A stretch of DNA of 25,130 bases from CAYJRR01 sp964372275 [NCBI: uncultured bacterium] (GTDB taxonomy: Bacteria > CAYJRR01): assembly GCA_964372275.1 (NCBI GenBank), contig CAYJRR010000041.1, positions 9,188-34,317 on the forward strand, read 5' to 3'. The translations under genes and the position numbers were made by a program. Positions within the stretch are counted from its first letter, which is position 1, and each line of letters begins with the position of its first letter. Under the pieces are notes generated by a model. It saw only the letters and a program-made list of their open reading frames with translations. It was not told where the DNA came from and ran no database searches. Shown here piece after piece: positions 1-8,320 of the stretch.

Positions 1-105
1 CCTATTTTTCCGGTCGGGGGGGGGGCCCCGCGCCGCCGCCCCCCCGCCCCCCACACCCCCCCCCCGCCCCCCCCCCCCCCCTCCCGCGCCGCCCCCGGCG
101 CGCCG
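1..105. other. Low-complexity poly-G/poly-C contig end, probable artefact
   Basis: A run of about ten G at 16-25 is followed almost immediately by C-rich sequence to about 90, with one stretch of more than 15 C. Nothing like this occurs elsewhere in the window, whose high GC is well mixed. Ordinary codon structure of the downstream gene appears only from about 105-111. The most likely explanation is low-quality read ends or a mis-extended contig end rather than real genomic sequence. The frame of the following gene happens to stay open through it, so translations of this part should not be trusted. Confidence 0.75.
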
Positions 106-110
106 CGGCC

Positions 111-1412
111 GAGCTCGGCGTTCCGCTCGCCGAGATCGAGGCGGTGATCGCCGGGAAGCGCCCCCTCCCCTCCGCGATCGTCGACAAGGCGGTCGCGGCC
201 TGGCCGGTCAGCCCCCGCGACTTCTACCTCCTCGAGGACGACGCCCCGACCGGGGTGCGGATCTTCCGCGAAGCCGACTCGAAACGGAGCCGGCGCGTCA
301 TGCAGCGCGCCGGGAAGGACTACTACGAGTACCGCGACACCGCGATGAGCGCCGGCTCTCAGTTCCGCCCCGAATGGATCCAGGAGCTTTGCGTCGTCGA
401 CGACGACGACCCGGAGAACCCGGCCGTCCAGTGGAACAACGGTCACTTCCTCCACCAGTTCACCTACTTCGTCGGACCGGTGAACTTCTACTGGCGCGGA
501 CCCGATGGACGGAAGCGCGTCTCGGTGATGGAGACCGGCGGCTCGATGTACATCACCCCGTTCGTGCCGCACTCGTTCGCGTCGCGGCGAAACGAGCGCG
601 GGGAGTTGGGGCTGATCCTGGCGCTCACCTACGGCAACCTGCTCGGCGGCGAGACGCGGCAGGAGATCGGCGCCCACGGGGTCGAGCTGGCGTCGCGCCT
701 GGCGCTCGACTTTTCCGCCCCCGGCGCGGCGCGTGGCGCCCTGATCCGCTTTCACCGCGAGGGGTCGAGCCTCACCAAGGCCGAGCTCGCCCGGCGCGCC
801 GACGTGGCGCCGGCGCGCATCGACGAATTGGAACGGGGAGCAGAGACCGCGTCCGAGGCCGAGATCCGGCGTCTGGCGGCCGCGCTGCGGGTGAACGTTC
901 GCGACCTGCTGCCGCCGGAGCCGGAGGAGGCGGTGATCGTGCGCCATCGCAAGGACGCGCCGCGCTGGACCTACCCCGAAGCCGGCAGCAAGCCCGAAAC
1001 GTCCCCCGCCTACGAGATGGTGGAGCTGACGCCGGTGCGAAGCCTCCCCTTCTCCAAGGGGCTCGAGGTGAACGTCCTTTCCGGCGGAACCGCGGCCCCC
1101 GACCTGCAGGTCGGACTGCAGCAGTACGTCTACAACGTCGGCTCCACGCCGGTGGCCCTCTCCTGGCGGAACGGCGGCGAGTCGTACGAAACGACGCTTG
1201 GCCCGGACGACTCCGCGTATCTGAAGGCGTGCGTCCCGCACGCCTACCGCGGCGAAGGGGGACGCCTGCTGGTGCTGCGCATCGGCTCGCGGCTGGGAAG
1301 CGACGGACTGATGGAGCTGTCGCGGATCGCGGCAGCGGGTGCGGGCAATTTGGAGCGCATCGTGGGTGATGCAGGACAGTGGTTCGACAAAGCTGGGCGG
1401 CGGAATGTGTAG
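111..1412 (+). CDS. mpnS: Methylphosphonate synthase-like two-cupin iron dioxygenase (5' end missing)
   Basis: Non-heme iron oxygenase of the MPnS/HEPD family, which cleaves the C-C bond of 2-hydroxyethylphosphonate to give methylphosphonate (MPnS) or hydroxymethylphosphonate (HEPD). Numbering from the GTG at 144: a first cupin (about 60-195) carries N98-N99-G100-H101 and, four residues on, Q105; H143 lies in a Pro-His-Ser-Phe motif. H101/Q105/H143 matches the 2-His-1-Gln triad known for this family. F102 and I137 (six before H143, where the Streptomyces HEPD has a Glu ligand) match residues I recall as MPnS markers. An Xre-like helix-turn-helix (about 200-258) and a second, degenerate cupin (about 280-415) follow, the usual family layout. 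In-frame codons upstream of 144 (from 111) continue a helix-turn-helix pattern expected at the N-terminus, so the true start is lost in the artefactual contig end. The stop is 6 bp before the decarboxylase gene. Confident on family; MPnS rather than HEPD is inference. Confidence 0.85.
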   Translation, partial: ELGVPLAEIEAVIAGKRPLPSAIVDKAVAAWPVSPRDFYLLEDDAPTGVRIFREADSKRSRRVMQRAGKDYYEYRDTAMSAGSQFRPEWIQELCVVDDDDPENPAVQWNNGHFLHQFTYFVGPVNFYWRGPDGRKRVSVMETGGSMYITPFVPHSFASRRNERGELGLILALTYGNLLGGETRQEIGAHGVELASRLALDFSAPGAARGALIRFHREGSSLTKAELARRADVAPARIDELERGAETASEAEIRRLAAALRVNVRDLLPPEPEEAVIVRHRKDAPRWTYPEAGSKPETSPAYEMVELTPVRSLPFSKGLEVNVLSGGTAAPDLQVGLQQYVYNVGSTPVALSWRNGGESYETTLGPDDSAYLKACVPHAYRGEGGRLLVLRIGSRLGSDGLMELSRIAAAGAGNLERIVGDAGQWFDKAGRRNV

Positions 1413-1418
1413 GTTCGC

Positions 1419-2564
1419 ATGATCCAAGCGCCCGACTTTTTGGAACCCGCTTTGGCGCGGGGCTTCACCTTCTGGTCGGGTGTCCCCTGCTCGTTCCTCA
1501 CCCCCTTCATCAACTACGTCCTCTCCCGCGACGACCTCGACTACGTCGGGGCGGCGAGTGAAGGGGAGGCGCTGGGGATCGCCGCGGGGGCGCACCTCGC
1601 GGGGCGGAAGACGGTCGTCATCTGCCAGAACTCGGGGCTCGGCAACGCGGTCAATCCGCTGACCTCGCTCAACCACATCTTCCGGATTCCGACCCTCTTC
1701 ATCACCACCCATCGCGGCGCGCCGGGTCTCAAGGACGAGCCGCAGCACGCGCTGATGGGGCAGATCACCGGGGAGCTGCTCACCACGATGCAGATCCCGT
1801 GGGAGGTCTTTCCCGACGACGCCGCGGCCGTCGTCCCTGCGCTCGAGCGCGCGGAGCGGTCGATGGCCGAAACCGGGCGTCCGTTCGCCTTCGTCATGAA
1901 GAAGGGGACGGTCGCCGACTATCCCCTCCGCACGAGGGAACGCCGCGCCGTTCCGCCGATGGCCCAACCGTCGGGGACGTTCACCGCCGCGGTCCGGATG
2001 ACGCGACTCGACGCCATCCGCGTGGTGCGCGACGCGGCCGGGCCGGACGTGGCGCTGATCGGCACGACCGGGAAGATCGGCCGCGAGCTCTATGCACTGG
2101 GCCATAGCCCGAACCAGCTCTACGTCGTCGGCTCGATGGGCTGCGCCTCCGGGATCGGACTGGGCCTCCACCTCGGATCGCGCGGAAAGCGGCGGGTGGT
2201 CGTCCTCGACGGCGACGGCGCGGCGCTGATGAAGATGGGCACGATGGCGACGATCGGACACGCCGCCCCCGCCAAGCTCGTCCACGTGATCGTCGACAAC
2301 GAGGCCCACGAATCGACCGGCGGACAGGCGACCGTCTCCTCGTCGATCGACTTCGCGACGGTCGGCAGCGGCTGCGGCTATCGCCATCTGTGGCGAGTCG
2401 ACTCGGCAGAAGCGCTCGCCGCGGCGGTCTCGGCGGCGCTCGAGCGCACCGGCCCCATCCTGGTGCACGTGAAGGTGGGGATCGGCTCCGCCCCCGACCT
2501 CGGCCGCCCGGCCCACACCCCGGTCGAGGTGAAGGAGCAGTTCATGAGCTGGTTCGCCCGGTGA
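1419..2564 (+). CDS. ppd: Phosphonopyruvate decarboxylase (ThDP-dependent)
   Basis: Decarboxylates phosphonopyruvate to phosphonoacetaldehyde, the irreversible step that drives phosphonate biosynthesis after PEP mutase. The 381-residue length is typical. The N-terminal pyrimidine-binding domain has the conserved Ser-Glu-Gly-Glu at 47-50 (ThDP-activating Glu) and an Asn-Ser-Gly-Leu-Gly-Asn motif at 71-76. The C-terminal pyrophosphate-binding domain has G237-S238-M239-G240, then G264-D265-G266 and D292-N293, which form the ThDP/Mg motif. The similar sulfopyruvate decarboxylase is usually split in two subunits, and the phosphonate neighbours argue for Ppd. The ATG lies 6 bp after the dioxygenase stop, and the next gene starts 7 bp after this stop, so the three are surely one transcript. 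No strong Shine-Dalgarno sequence precedes the ATG; translational coupling is likely. Confidence 0.93.
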   Translation: MIQAPDFLEPALARGFTFWSGVPCSFLTPFINYVLSRDDLDYVGAASEGEALGIAAGAHLAGRKTVVICQNSGLGNAVNPLTSLNHIFRIPTLFITTHRGAPGLKDEPQHALMGQITGELLTTMQIPWEVFPDDAAAVVPALERAERSMAETGRPFAFVMKKGTVADYPLRTRERRAVPPMAQPSGTFTAAVRMTRLDAIRVVRDAAGPDVALIGTTGKIGRELYALGHSPNQLYVVGSMGCASGIGLGLHLGSRGKRRVVVLDGDGAALMKMGTMATIGHAAPAKLVHVIVDNEAHESTGGQATVSSSIDFATVGSGCGYRHLWRVDSAEALAAAVSAALERTGPILVHVKVGIGSAPDLGRPAHTPVEVKEQFMSWFAR

Positions 2565-2571
2565 CGCGATC

Positions 2572-3699
2572 TTGAGGAGCTTCCACAATCCCGTGTCGGT
2601 GCGCTTCGGCGCCGGCGCCCTCGGCGAGCTTCGCGACCTCGCGCGCGGGCGGCGCGCCGTCGTGCTCGCTTCCGAGGGGATCGTCCGTCGCGGGACGCTG
2701 GCCGCGGTCGAGTCGGCGCTCGACGTCACCGGCCGCTTCACCTCGATCGCCCCGAACCCGACCCTCCTCGCCTGTTCCCAGGTCGCGGAGCGCCTCGCGG
2801 CCTGCGCGGTCGAGGTGGTGGTGGCGATCGGCGGCGGGAGCGTCCTCGACACCGCCAAGGCGTTCGCCGCCCAGCGGTCGGCCCCGGACGGTTGGCTGTC
2901 GGCGCACCTGCGCGAGGGCGCACCCTTCCCCGCCGACTTTCGCCCGCCTCCGATCCTCGCCGTCCCGACGACGGCCGGCACCGGAAGCGAGGTGACGATG
3001 TGGGGGACGGTCTGGGACGAGAAGACCGGACGCAAGTATTCGATCTCCCACCCGCGCCTCTATCCGGAGGCAGCCCTCGTCGATCCGACCCTGACGCACA
3101 CCCTTCCGCCGGCGACGACGGTGGCGACGGCGCTCGACGCCCTGTCGCACGCGATGGAGGCGATCTGGAACAAGGGCTCGAATCCGGTCTCGGACGGCCT
3201 CGCCCTGCGCGCGATCGAGGTCGTCCCCGACGCGTTGCCGCGGGTCCTGGCGCAGCCGGCGGACGCCGCGGCGCGAGAGGCGCTGGCCGGCGCCGCGCTC
3301 CTCGCGGGCCTCGCCTCGAGCAACACCCGCACGGCGCTCGCCCACTCGATCTCCTACCCGCTCACCTCCGAGCTCGGCGTGCCGCACGGTCTGGCGTGCA
3401 GCCTCACCCTGCCGGCGATCCTGGAGCGTGTCGACGACGAGAAGCCGGCGCGCGCCGCGCTCATCGCCCGGGCGATCGGCCAGCCGACCCCGCGCGCCGC
3501 CGCCGAGGCGCTCCGCTCCACGTTCCGGGCGGCCGGTGTCGGCGAGGAGCTTCGACGCCGGATCGCCGGCGTCGACGCGCTCGCCGGGCTGCGTGGCTCC
3601 CTCATCGCCCCGGGCCGCGCCGAGAACTGCCTGATTGCCGCCGACGCGCCGGCGGCCGCGGAGATCCTGCGCCGGTCGTACGAAGCCCTCTGCGCCTAG
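2572..3699 (+). CDS. phpC: Iron-containing alcohol dehydrogenase, probable phosphonoacetaldehyde reductase
   Basis: Group III metal-dependent alcohol dehydrogenase, 375 residues. The nucleotide-binding G87-G88-G89-S90 motif is followed by Leu-Asp-Thr-Ala-Lys, and a Pro-Thr-Thr-Ala-Gly-Thr-Gly-Ser-Glu segment lies at 132-140. The metal ligands expected for the family are all present: D189, H193, H258 and H272. In this operon the likely reaction is NAD(P)H-dependent reduction of phosphonoacetaldehyde to 2-hydroxyethylphosphonate, the substrate of the upstream dioxygenase. The start is TTG, 7 bp after the decarboxylase stop; there is no in-frame ATG or GTG nearby, and the protein begins in the usual place for the family. 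The gene meets a convergent hydrolase gene 9 bp downstream. Fold and metal site are certain; the substrate rests on context. Confidence 0.88.
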   Translation: MRSFHNPVSVRFGAGALGELRDLARGRRAVVLASEGIVRRGTLAAVESALDVTGRFTSIAPNPTLLACSQVAERLAACAVEVVVAIGGGSVLDTAKAFAAQRSAPDGWLSAHLREGAPFPADFRPPPILAVPTTAGTGSEVTMWGTVWDEKTGRKYSISHPRLYPEAALVDPTLTHTLPPATTVATALDALSHAMEAIWNKGSNPVSDGLALRAIEVVPDALPRVLAQPADAAAREALAGAALLAGLASSNTRTALAHSISYPLTSELGVPHGLACSLTLPAILERVDDEKPARAALIARAIGQPTPRAAAEALRSTFRAAGVGEELRRRIAGVDALAGLRGSLIAPGRAENCLIAADAPAAAEILRRSYEALCA

Positions 3700-3708
3700 A
3701 CTGCCCGA

Positions 3709-4482
3709 TCAGTGCGGCCGTTCGACCGCGAGGAAGCGTTCGAGCATCGCGTTGACCTGGTCGGGGACCAGTGTCATCAGAAAGTGACCACCCCCGACGG
3801 TCTGCCCGATCATCGCCTGCGGGCACAGCTCCTTGAGCCGTCGATAGTCCGACGGGAACGGCCCGCCGATCGCGAGGAGCGGCACCCTGCATCCCCGGGC
3901 TGCGGCCTCGACGTCATGAGAAAGGAACGCCTCCCACGAGGAGGAGACGACCGATTGCGGAGTCTCGAGCATTCCCGAAACGATCCGCCCCTTCTCGCTC
4001 GGGTCATCCGTCGGCAGGAAGGCGACCTGGTCGGCGAAACCGCGCAGCACGTCCTTCCACCCAGCCGTCTTGAACGCCGGGGCCACCTCCACGAACCCCC
4101 TGGCGAGCGGCTCGGCCAGCCATAGCGCCGCGTCGACGAGGACGATCGCCGAGACCAGGTCTGCGTAGCGGGTACCGACCTCGAGGCCAAGCCCGCCCTG
4201 GCTGTGGACGACGACGGCTGGTTTGTGCAGCCCGAGTTCTCGGATCGTCCAGGCAATGTCGTCGGCGAATCCCTCGATGGTGTAGCGCTGGTCCGGCTTG
4301 TCGCTCTTTCCGTGACCGCGCCGATCGATCGCCACAACCCGGTGCCGGGCGCGGAAGTACTCCATCTGCGGCCGGAAGTGGGTCCGGTCTCCGCAGAAGC
4401 CGTGGACAAAGAGAAGCGGCGGCGCGCCTGCGCCCGCCTCTTCGTAGTGAAGCTTCACGCCGTTGCGGTCGAGAGTCGGCAT
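3709..4482 (-). CDS. Alpha/beta-fold hydrolase
   Basis: A 257-residue soluble alpha/beta hydrolase. Visible features are the oxyanion-hole His-Gly-Phe at 27-29, an Asp-Arg-Arg-Gly-His-Gly-Lys-Ser strand-turn at 53-60, the nucleophile elbow with S94 in His-Ser-Gln-Gly-Gly (Gln in place of the commoner Met), and the catalytic H233 in Gly-Gly-Gly-His-Phe. The acid is probably D212, though its loop is not typical. Relatives include esterases, haloperoxidase-like and C-C bond hydrolases, so the substrate cannot be named. The ATG is well supported by an AAGGAG Shine-Dalgarno just upstream on the minus strand. It lies 113 bp downstream of the large LuxR-type regulator on the same strand, so the two may be co-transcribed. 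Confidence 0.88.
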   Translation of the reverse strand: MPTLDRNGVKLHYEEAGAGAPPLLFVHGFCGDRTHFRPQMEYFRARHRVVAIDRRGHGKSDKPDQRYTIEGFADDIAWTIRELGLHKPAVVVHSQGGLGLEVGTRYADLVSAIVLVDAALWLAEPLARGFVEVAPAFKTAGWKDVLRGFADQVAFLPTDDPSEKGRIVSGMLETPQSVVSSSWEAFLSHDVEAAARGCRVPLLAIGGPFPSDYRRLKELCPQAMIGQTVGGGHFLMTLVPDQVNAMLERFLAVERPH

Positions 4483-4595
4483 GTCCTGTCTCCTTCGCAG
4501 CCCTCCATGGGCCGATCGCCAGCGAGGCTACGGCGACGGGAGCACGCGCGAAATTGCCCGGTTCATGCATTTTCGGCCGCCGGCGATGGAGCGAA

Positions 4596-7547
4596 CTATG
4601 TAGGAGGCCGCGCGAGACCGTGGCGTATCGCCCATCCGGTCGCCTCGGCGCGCCCGTGCGCGCCGATCTTCGCGTAGATGTTGGCGATGTGACGCTGAAC
4701 GGTAGTGAGGCTCAGGTACAGCCGAGATGCGATCTCCTTGTTCGTTCGCCCCGCCGCCAGAAGGCCCAGGACTTCGGCCTCGCGTCCCGTGAGTCCGCCG
4801 GGATGCACACGGTCACCGCGCGCGGCACGGACGCGCTCCACCCATGTCTGCATCCCGAGACGCGCGAAGCCGGCCTCGGCATCGGCGAGCAGGTCCGAGG
4901 CGCGGACCCGCTCACGCGGAGGTCGGCCGAGCCGCCATCGCGCCTCGTCGAAATCGGCGAGCGCGCGGACCGGCCGCTGCCCTCGCGCTTCGGCCGCTTC
5001 CCGAGCCCGCATGAATCCGTCGTGGGCTCGGCGCGCATCGCCGGCAAGCGCCGCCATTCGGGCGATCGAGAGCTCGCGGCAGGAGAAGGGCGCGCCCCCC
5101 ACTCCCTCTCGGCCCGATTCGATCGCGATCCGGAGGTAGCGCCGCGCCAGTTCCGGATCTGCCAACTCCCAGACAGCGGCCGCGGCGCAGTCTCGACTCA
5201 CACCGAAGTCAGCGGTGAGCGGCGGGAGAGACTCGTGAGCGCGAACCATCGCGCTCAATAGCCGCGTCGATTCGGCCCCCTCACCCGCCATCGCGAGTCC
5301 GAGGATGACCAGCCCCGAAAGGACGAGTCCGAACGCCGTCCGTGACGTCTCCGGATCGGTAACGATCCGATGGGGCTCGCCGACCACGGTCGGCCATTCG
5401 GCGCCGCCGAGATAACCGAGCACGGTTCGCAGTGCGGTCGGCGCGACCACGCGATAGCGGTGCCCGGATCCGAGCCGCTCGGCCACTTCACCCAGCCGTA
5501 TCGCCGTACGGCGCGCCGACTCGAGTTCCCCCAGGGCGGCCTGGCTGCATCCGATCACGACGAGCGCGCCGGCTTCTCCCGGGATCGAGCCGTATCGTTC
5601 GCAAAGGGCGAGCATCTCCTCCATGACCGAGATCGCCGCGTGATAGTCCTGGTGCCGGAAGAAGCAATCGCGCCCCAAGGCGTTGAGCGCGGCGATCCTC
5701 GCGGCCGGCGACCTCCAGCTACGCACACGGCCCAGCGCCTCGTCGGTTTCGGCGCGCGTCCGATGCCACCCGGTGTCGAGCGTCGACGCGAAGTCGTCCT
5801 CGCTTGCCTGCGCGCACAGCACGGCGATCGCCTCCGGATCGACCGGCACGCAGACCCCGACGTGGATCGGCCCTGAAAGGACCGGCTCGATGCGGTCACG
5901 GAGCAGCATCAGTCTCGCCCAAGGCGCGCTCCGCTCGCTGCCGAGCATGGCGAGCCCGCGGTCGACGAGCGGTTCCCACCACCCCCTCGGCGCGCCGCCG
6001 GCCTTGAGCGCGCGCGCGACGGCCGCGAGAAAATCGGCGACCACGGCCGCGGGAGCGCCTGCCTCCTCCAGCGCCCGCCACGCATCCTCGGTCGTCCTCG
6101 CCGCGCGCTCGAGTAGGAGCGCCTCCGCCTCCGCAAGGGCCTGCCCGCGCAACACCTGCGATCGCCGCTCCGCGGTCAGGTACCGGCCGAGGTCGCGGGC
6201 CACCGCGAACAGGGTCGCCGCCCGCTCGTGGGCCGCCCCCGCACGCGCGCGCTCCGCGGCCAGGAGGGCATGGTCGACGCCGCGCTCGGCCCCAGGAAGA
6301 TCGACCGATGCGTGGAAGTGGAAAGCGATGTCGCCCGGATCGCCGCCGATTCGCTCGAGGGACTCCGCGATCCGCCGGTGTGCGCGCGCCCGCCGCCATG
6401 GATCGAGGCGGTCGTATATCGTCCGACGCACCAACGCGTGCGAGAAGTGATAGCGCCCGCGGACACCCCGCCGAATCAAGCCGGCCGCCGCCGCCTCGTC
6501 GGCGCAGGCGAGAAGAGACTCGTCTGTGAAGCCGGTCGACCCCTGGAGCACGTTGAAATCGATCTCGCCGACGAGTGCGGCCGCGTCGTGGAGCATCGCA
6601 ACCGTATCGGCGGAGAGTCGAGAGAGGCGACGCGCGACGACGGCGCGAACACCCACGGGCAGTCCCAGCTCCCCGAAGCTGCTTTCCGAGGACCAGCGGC
6701 CCTCGCGCGCCACGATCTTGCGTTCCTCGACGAGGTGGCGGAAGAGCTCGCGGAGGTAGAAGGGGTTCCCATCGGTTTCGGCGAGGAGCGTGCGTGCCAG
6801 CGCCTGCGGTACATCCCCCCCGCTCTCCAGGGCGAGGTAATCGCGCACTTCCTCTTCGTCGAGGCCGCGGAGCGATAGGATCTGCGCTCCCGCGTCTCGC
6901 GCGAGCGTGCCCTCCAGTTCGGAGATCGCCGCACGGTCGAGACCGATCTCCGGGTCTCGCCACGTACAGAGCACGAACCACCGCCGCCGGGGAACGAACC
7001 GGGCGACGTGCCTCAACAGGCCCAGCGTGTCGCGGTCGGCCCAGTGGAGGTCCTCCAACACGACCAGGACAGGACGATCCGCCGCCACAGCGGACAGCCA
7101 ACGGGTCACGGCGTCGTGGAGACGTGCACGCTCCTCGGGCGCTGCGAGCGGGGCGACGGGTGGCAGGTTGGGAAGAGCGCCGCGAAGGTCGGACGATAGC
7201 GCGGCCAATGCCGGCGCGCCGGCGCCCATCTCGCGCACAAGCCGGTCGGGCGGAACGGCACGCAGGTATCGCTCCAGCGACTGCAGCCAAGGTCCGAAGG
7301 GCCGGGTGCCGTCCGATTCGAAACACGCACCGCGAAGGACGCGCGTGCCACGGGACGCCGCCCGCGCAGCGATCTCTTCGGCCAGACGTGTCTTGCCGAT
7401 CCCCGCCTCGCCCACCAGACAGGCTGCCGCCCCACGCCCGTCCTCGGCCAGGCCGAGGAGCGTGAGCAGCCGTTCCAACTCCCGGTTCCTTCCGACGAAC
7501 CGATCGCCCATCGCGCGCCGTGAGTCTACCTCCGCCAGTTGGGGCAT
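4596..7547 (-). CDS. Large ATPase LuxR-family transcriptional regulator (LAL/MalT type)
   Basis: About 983 residues from the ATG at 7547. An N-terminal AAA/NACHT-like ATPase module has a Walker A Gly-Glu-Ala-Gly-Ile-Gly-Lys-Thr at 46-53 and a Walker B hydrophobic strand ending Leu-Glu-Asp-Leu-His-Trp-Ala-Asp at about 165-171. A long Ala/Arg-rich helical middle (about 400-900) looks like TPR-type sensor repeats. A C-terminal GerE/LuxR helix-turn-helix occupies the last 65 residues (Leu-Thr-Gly-Arg-Glu start, then Asn-Lys-Glu-Ile-Ala and Thr-Val-Gln-Arg-His-Ile). Such proteins couple ATP and effector binding to transcription activation. Targets may include the downstream hydrolase gene or the divergent gene, but nothing shows this. 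The frame extends to a TTG at 7613, and another ATG lies at 7511; none has a strong Shine-Dalgarno, so 7547 is a choice, not a proof. Confidence 0.88.
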   Translation of the reverse strand: MPQLAEVDSRRAMGDRFVGRNRELERLLTLLGLAEDGRGAAACLVGEAGIGKTRLAEEIAARAASRGTRVLRGACFESDGTRPFGPWLQSLERYLRAVPPDRLVREMGAGAPALAALSSDLRGALPNLPPVAPLAAPEERARLHDAVTRWLSAVAADRPVLVVLEDLHWADRDTLGLLRHVARFVPRRRWFVLCTWRDPEIGLDRAAISELEGTLARDAGAQILSLRGLDEEEVRDYLALESGGDVPQALARTLLAETDGNPFYLRELFRHLVEERKIVAREGRWSSESSFGELGLPVGVRAVVARRLSRLSADTVAMLHDAAALVGEIDFNVLQGSTGFTDESLLACADEAAAAGLIRRGVRGRYHFSHALVRRTIYDRLDPWRRARAHRRIAESLERIGGDPGDIAFHFHASVDLPGAERGVDHALLAAERARAGAAHERAATLFAVARDLGRYLTAERRSQVLRGQALAEAEALLLERAARTTEDAWRALEEAGAPAAVVADFLAAVARALKAGGAPRGWWEPLVDRGLAMLGSERSAPWARLMLLRDRIEPVLSGPIHVGVCVPVDPEAIAVLCAQASEDDFASTLDTGWHRTRAETDEALGRVRSWRSPAARIAALNALGRDCFFRHQDYHAAISVMEEMLALCERYGSIPGEAGALVVIGCSQAALGELESARRTAIRLGEVAERLGSGHRYRVVAPTALRTVLGYLGGAEWPTVVGEPHRIVTDPETSRTAFGLVLSGLVILGLAMAGEGAESTRLLSAMVRAHESLPPLTADFGVSRDCAAAAVWELADPELARRYLRIAIESGREGVGGAPFSCRELSIARMAALAGDARRAHDGFMRAREAAEARGQRPVRALADFDEARWRLGRPPRERVRASDLLADAEAGFARLGMQTWVERVRAARGDRVHPGGLTGREAEVLGLLAAGRTNKEIASRLYLSLTTVQRHIANIYAKIGAHGRAEATGWAIRHGLARPPT

Positions 7548-7690
7548 CGACGTCTCACGGACGGACACGTCGAACCCGGCCGGTGCCGACCGCAGACCCG
7601 ATCGACCCGTCAACGGACGCGCCGGCGCCCGGTTTTTCGTGGCATGGCCGTTGCTGGATGCGCCGACCGGAAGAAAGGCGGAGGCCGTAG

Positions 7691-8317
7691 ATGAACCGCA
7701 CGATCGCCGTCGCGCTCGCCGTGCTCGTGGCCTCCTCCGGGGTCGCGCAGGCCGAGCCGTCGTCCTGCGACGGCGGCCCGCCGAACGAGCTCTCGACGCT
7801 TCGCGTCGTCACCGAGGCTCTCGACGAGACGCGCGGGCTGGAACCCACCTGGGAACGGGCAGCGGCGGCGATCGACAAGGTGGTCTTCGTCGCGGGGCTC
7901 GCCGTCGGCGCGGCGTCGATCGCCGGGACCGGCGGGATCGCCGTGCCGATCGCCGCGTCGGCGTTGATCGCCTGGCGCGCCTACCGCTCGATCGCCCGCC
8001 TCCACGATCGGATCGCCCGCGGCCGGACGCTGCACCCGCTGCGGAGCGCGCCGGCCCGCGCCGACTGGATCGGCCTCCTGTCGAACGTCGTGGGGATCGC
8101 CGCCATCGCGGCCGGCGGGCCCGGCGCGGCGGTCGCCGCCTCGCTCTCCGCGGGACGACTCAGCGTGGCGACGTTGGCGGAGACCGTGCTCCGCGCCTCG
8201 GGACTCCAGCAGGCGGCCCGGGCCACCAGCGCGTTGTCGGCGGTGAACTTCGTCCGCGATCGGTGGTTCCACGGCCGGCGCGGACGGAAGCCGGCGGTCG
8301 GCGCGCCGGCACGTTGA
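7691..8317 (+). CDS. Exported hypothetical protein with hydrophobic hairpins
   Basis: A 208-residue protein I do not recognise. Residues 1-21 form a clear Sec signal peptide (Asn-Arg, a hydrophobic core, Ala-Gln-Ala cleavage site). The mature part has Ala/Gly-rich hydrophobic stretches at about 64-95 and 118-150, each long enough to cross or insert in a membrane, separated by basic segments, and a basic C-terminus. A glycine-zipper-like pattern (Gly-Leu-Ala-Val-Gly-Ala, Gly-Thr-Gly-Gly) suggests membrane insertion, but this is inference. A GGAGG-type Shine-Dalgarno about 9 bases before the ATG supports the start. It is divergent from the LuxR-type regulator and ends 3 bp from the convergent cystathionine lyase gene. 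Confidence 0.7.
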   Translation: MNRTIAVALAVLVASSGVAQAEPSSCDGGPPNELSTLRVVTEALDETRGLEPTWERAAAAIDKVVFVAGLAVGAASIAGTGGIAVPIAASALIAWRAYRSIARLHDRIARGRTLHPLRSAPARADWIGLLSNVVGIAAIAAGGPGAAVAASLSAGRLSVATLAETVLRASGLQQAARATSALSAVNFVRDRWFHGRRGRKPAVGAPAR

Positions 8318-8320
8318 TCG

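Noticed and set aside
1419-2564. Sulfopyruvate decarboxylase or acetolactate synthase instead of Ppd
   Set aside because: The single-chain ~380-residue size and the phosphonate neighbours favour phosphonopyruvate decarboxylase; acetolactate synthases are much longer.
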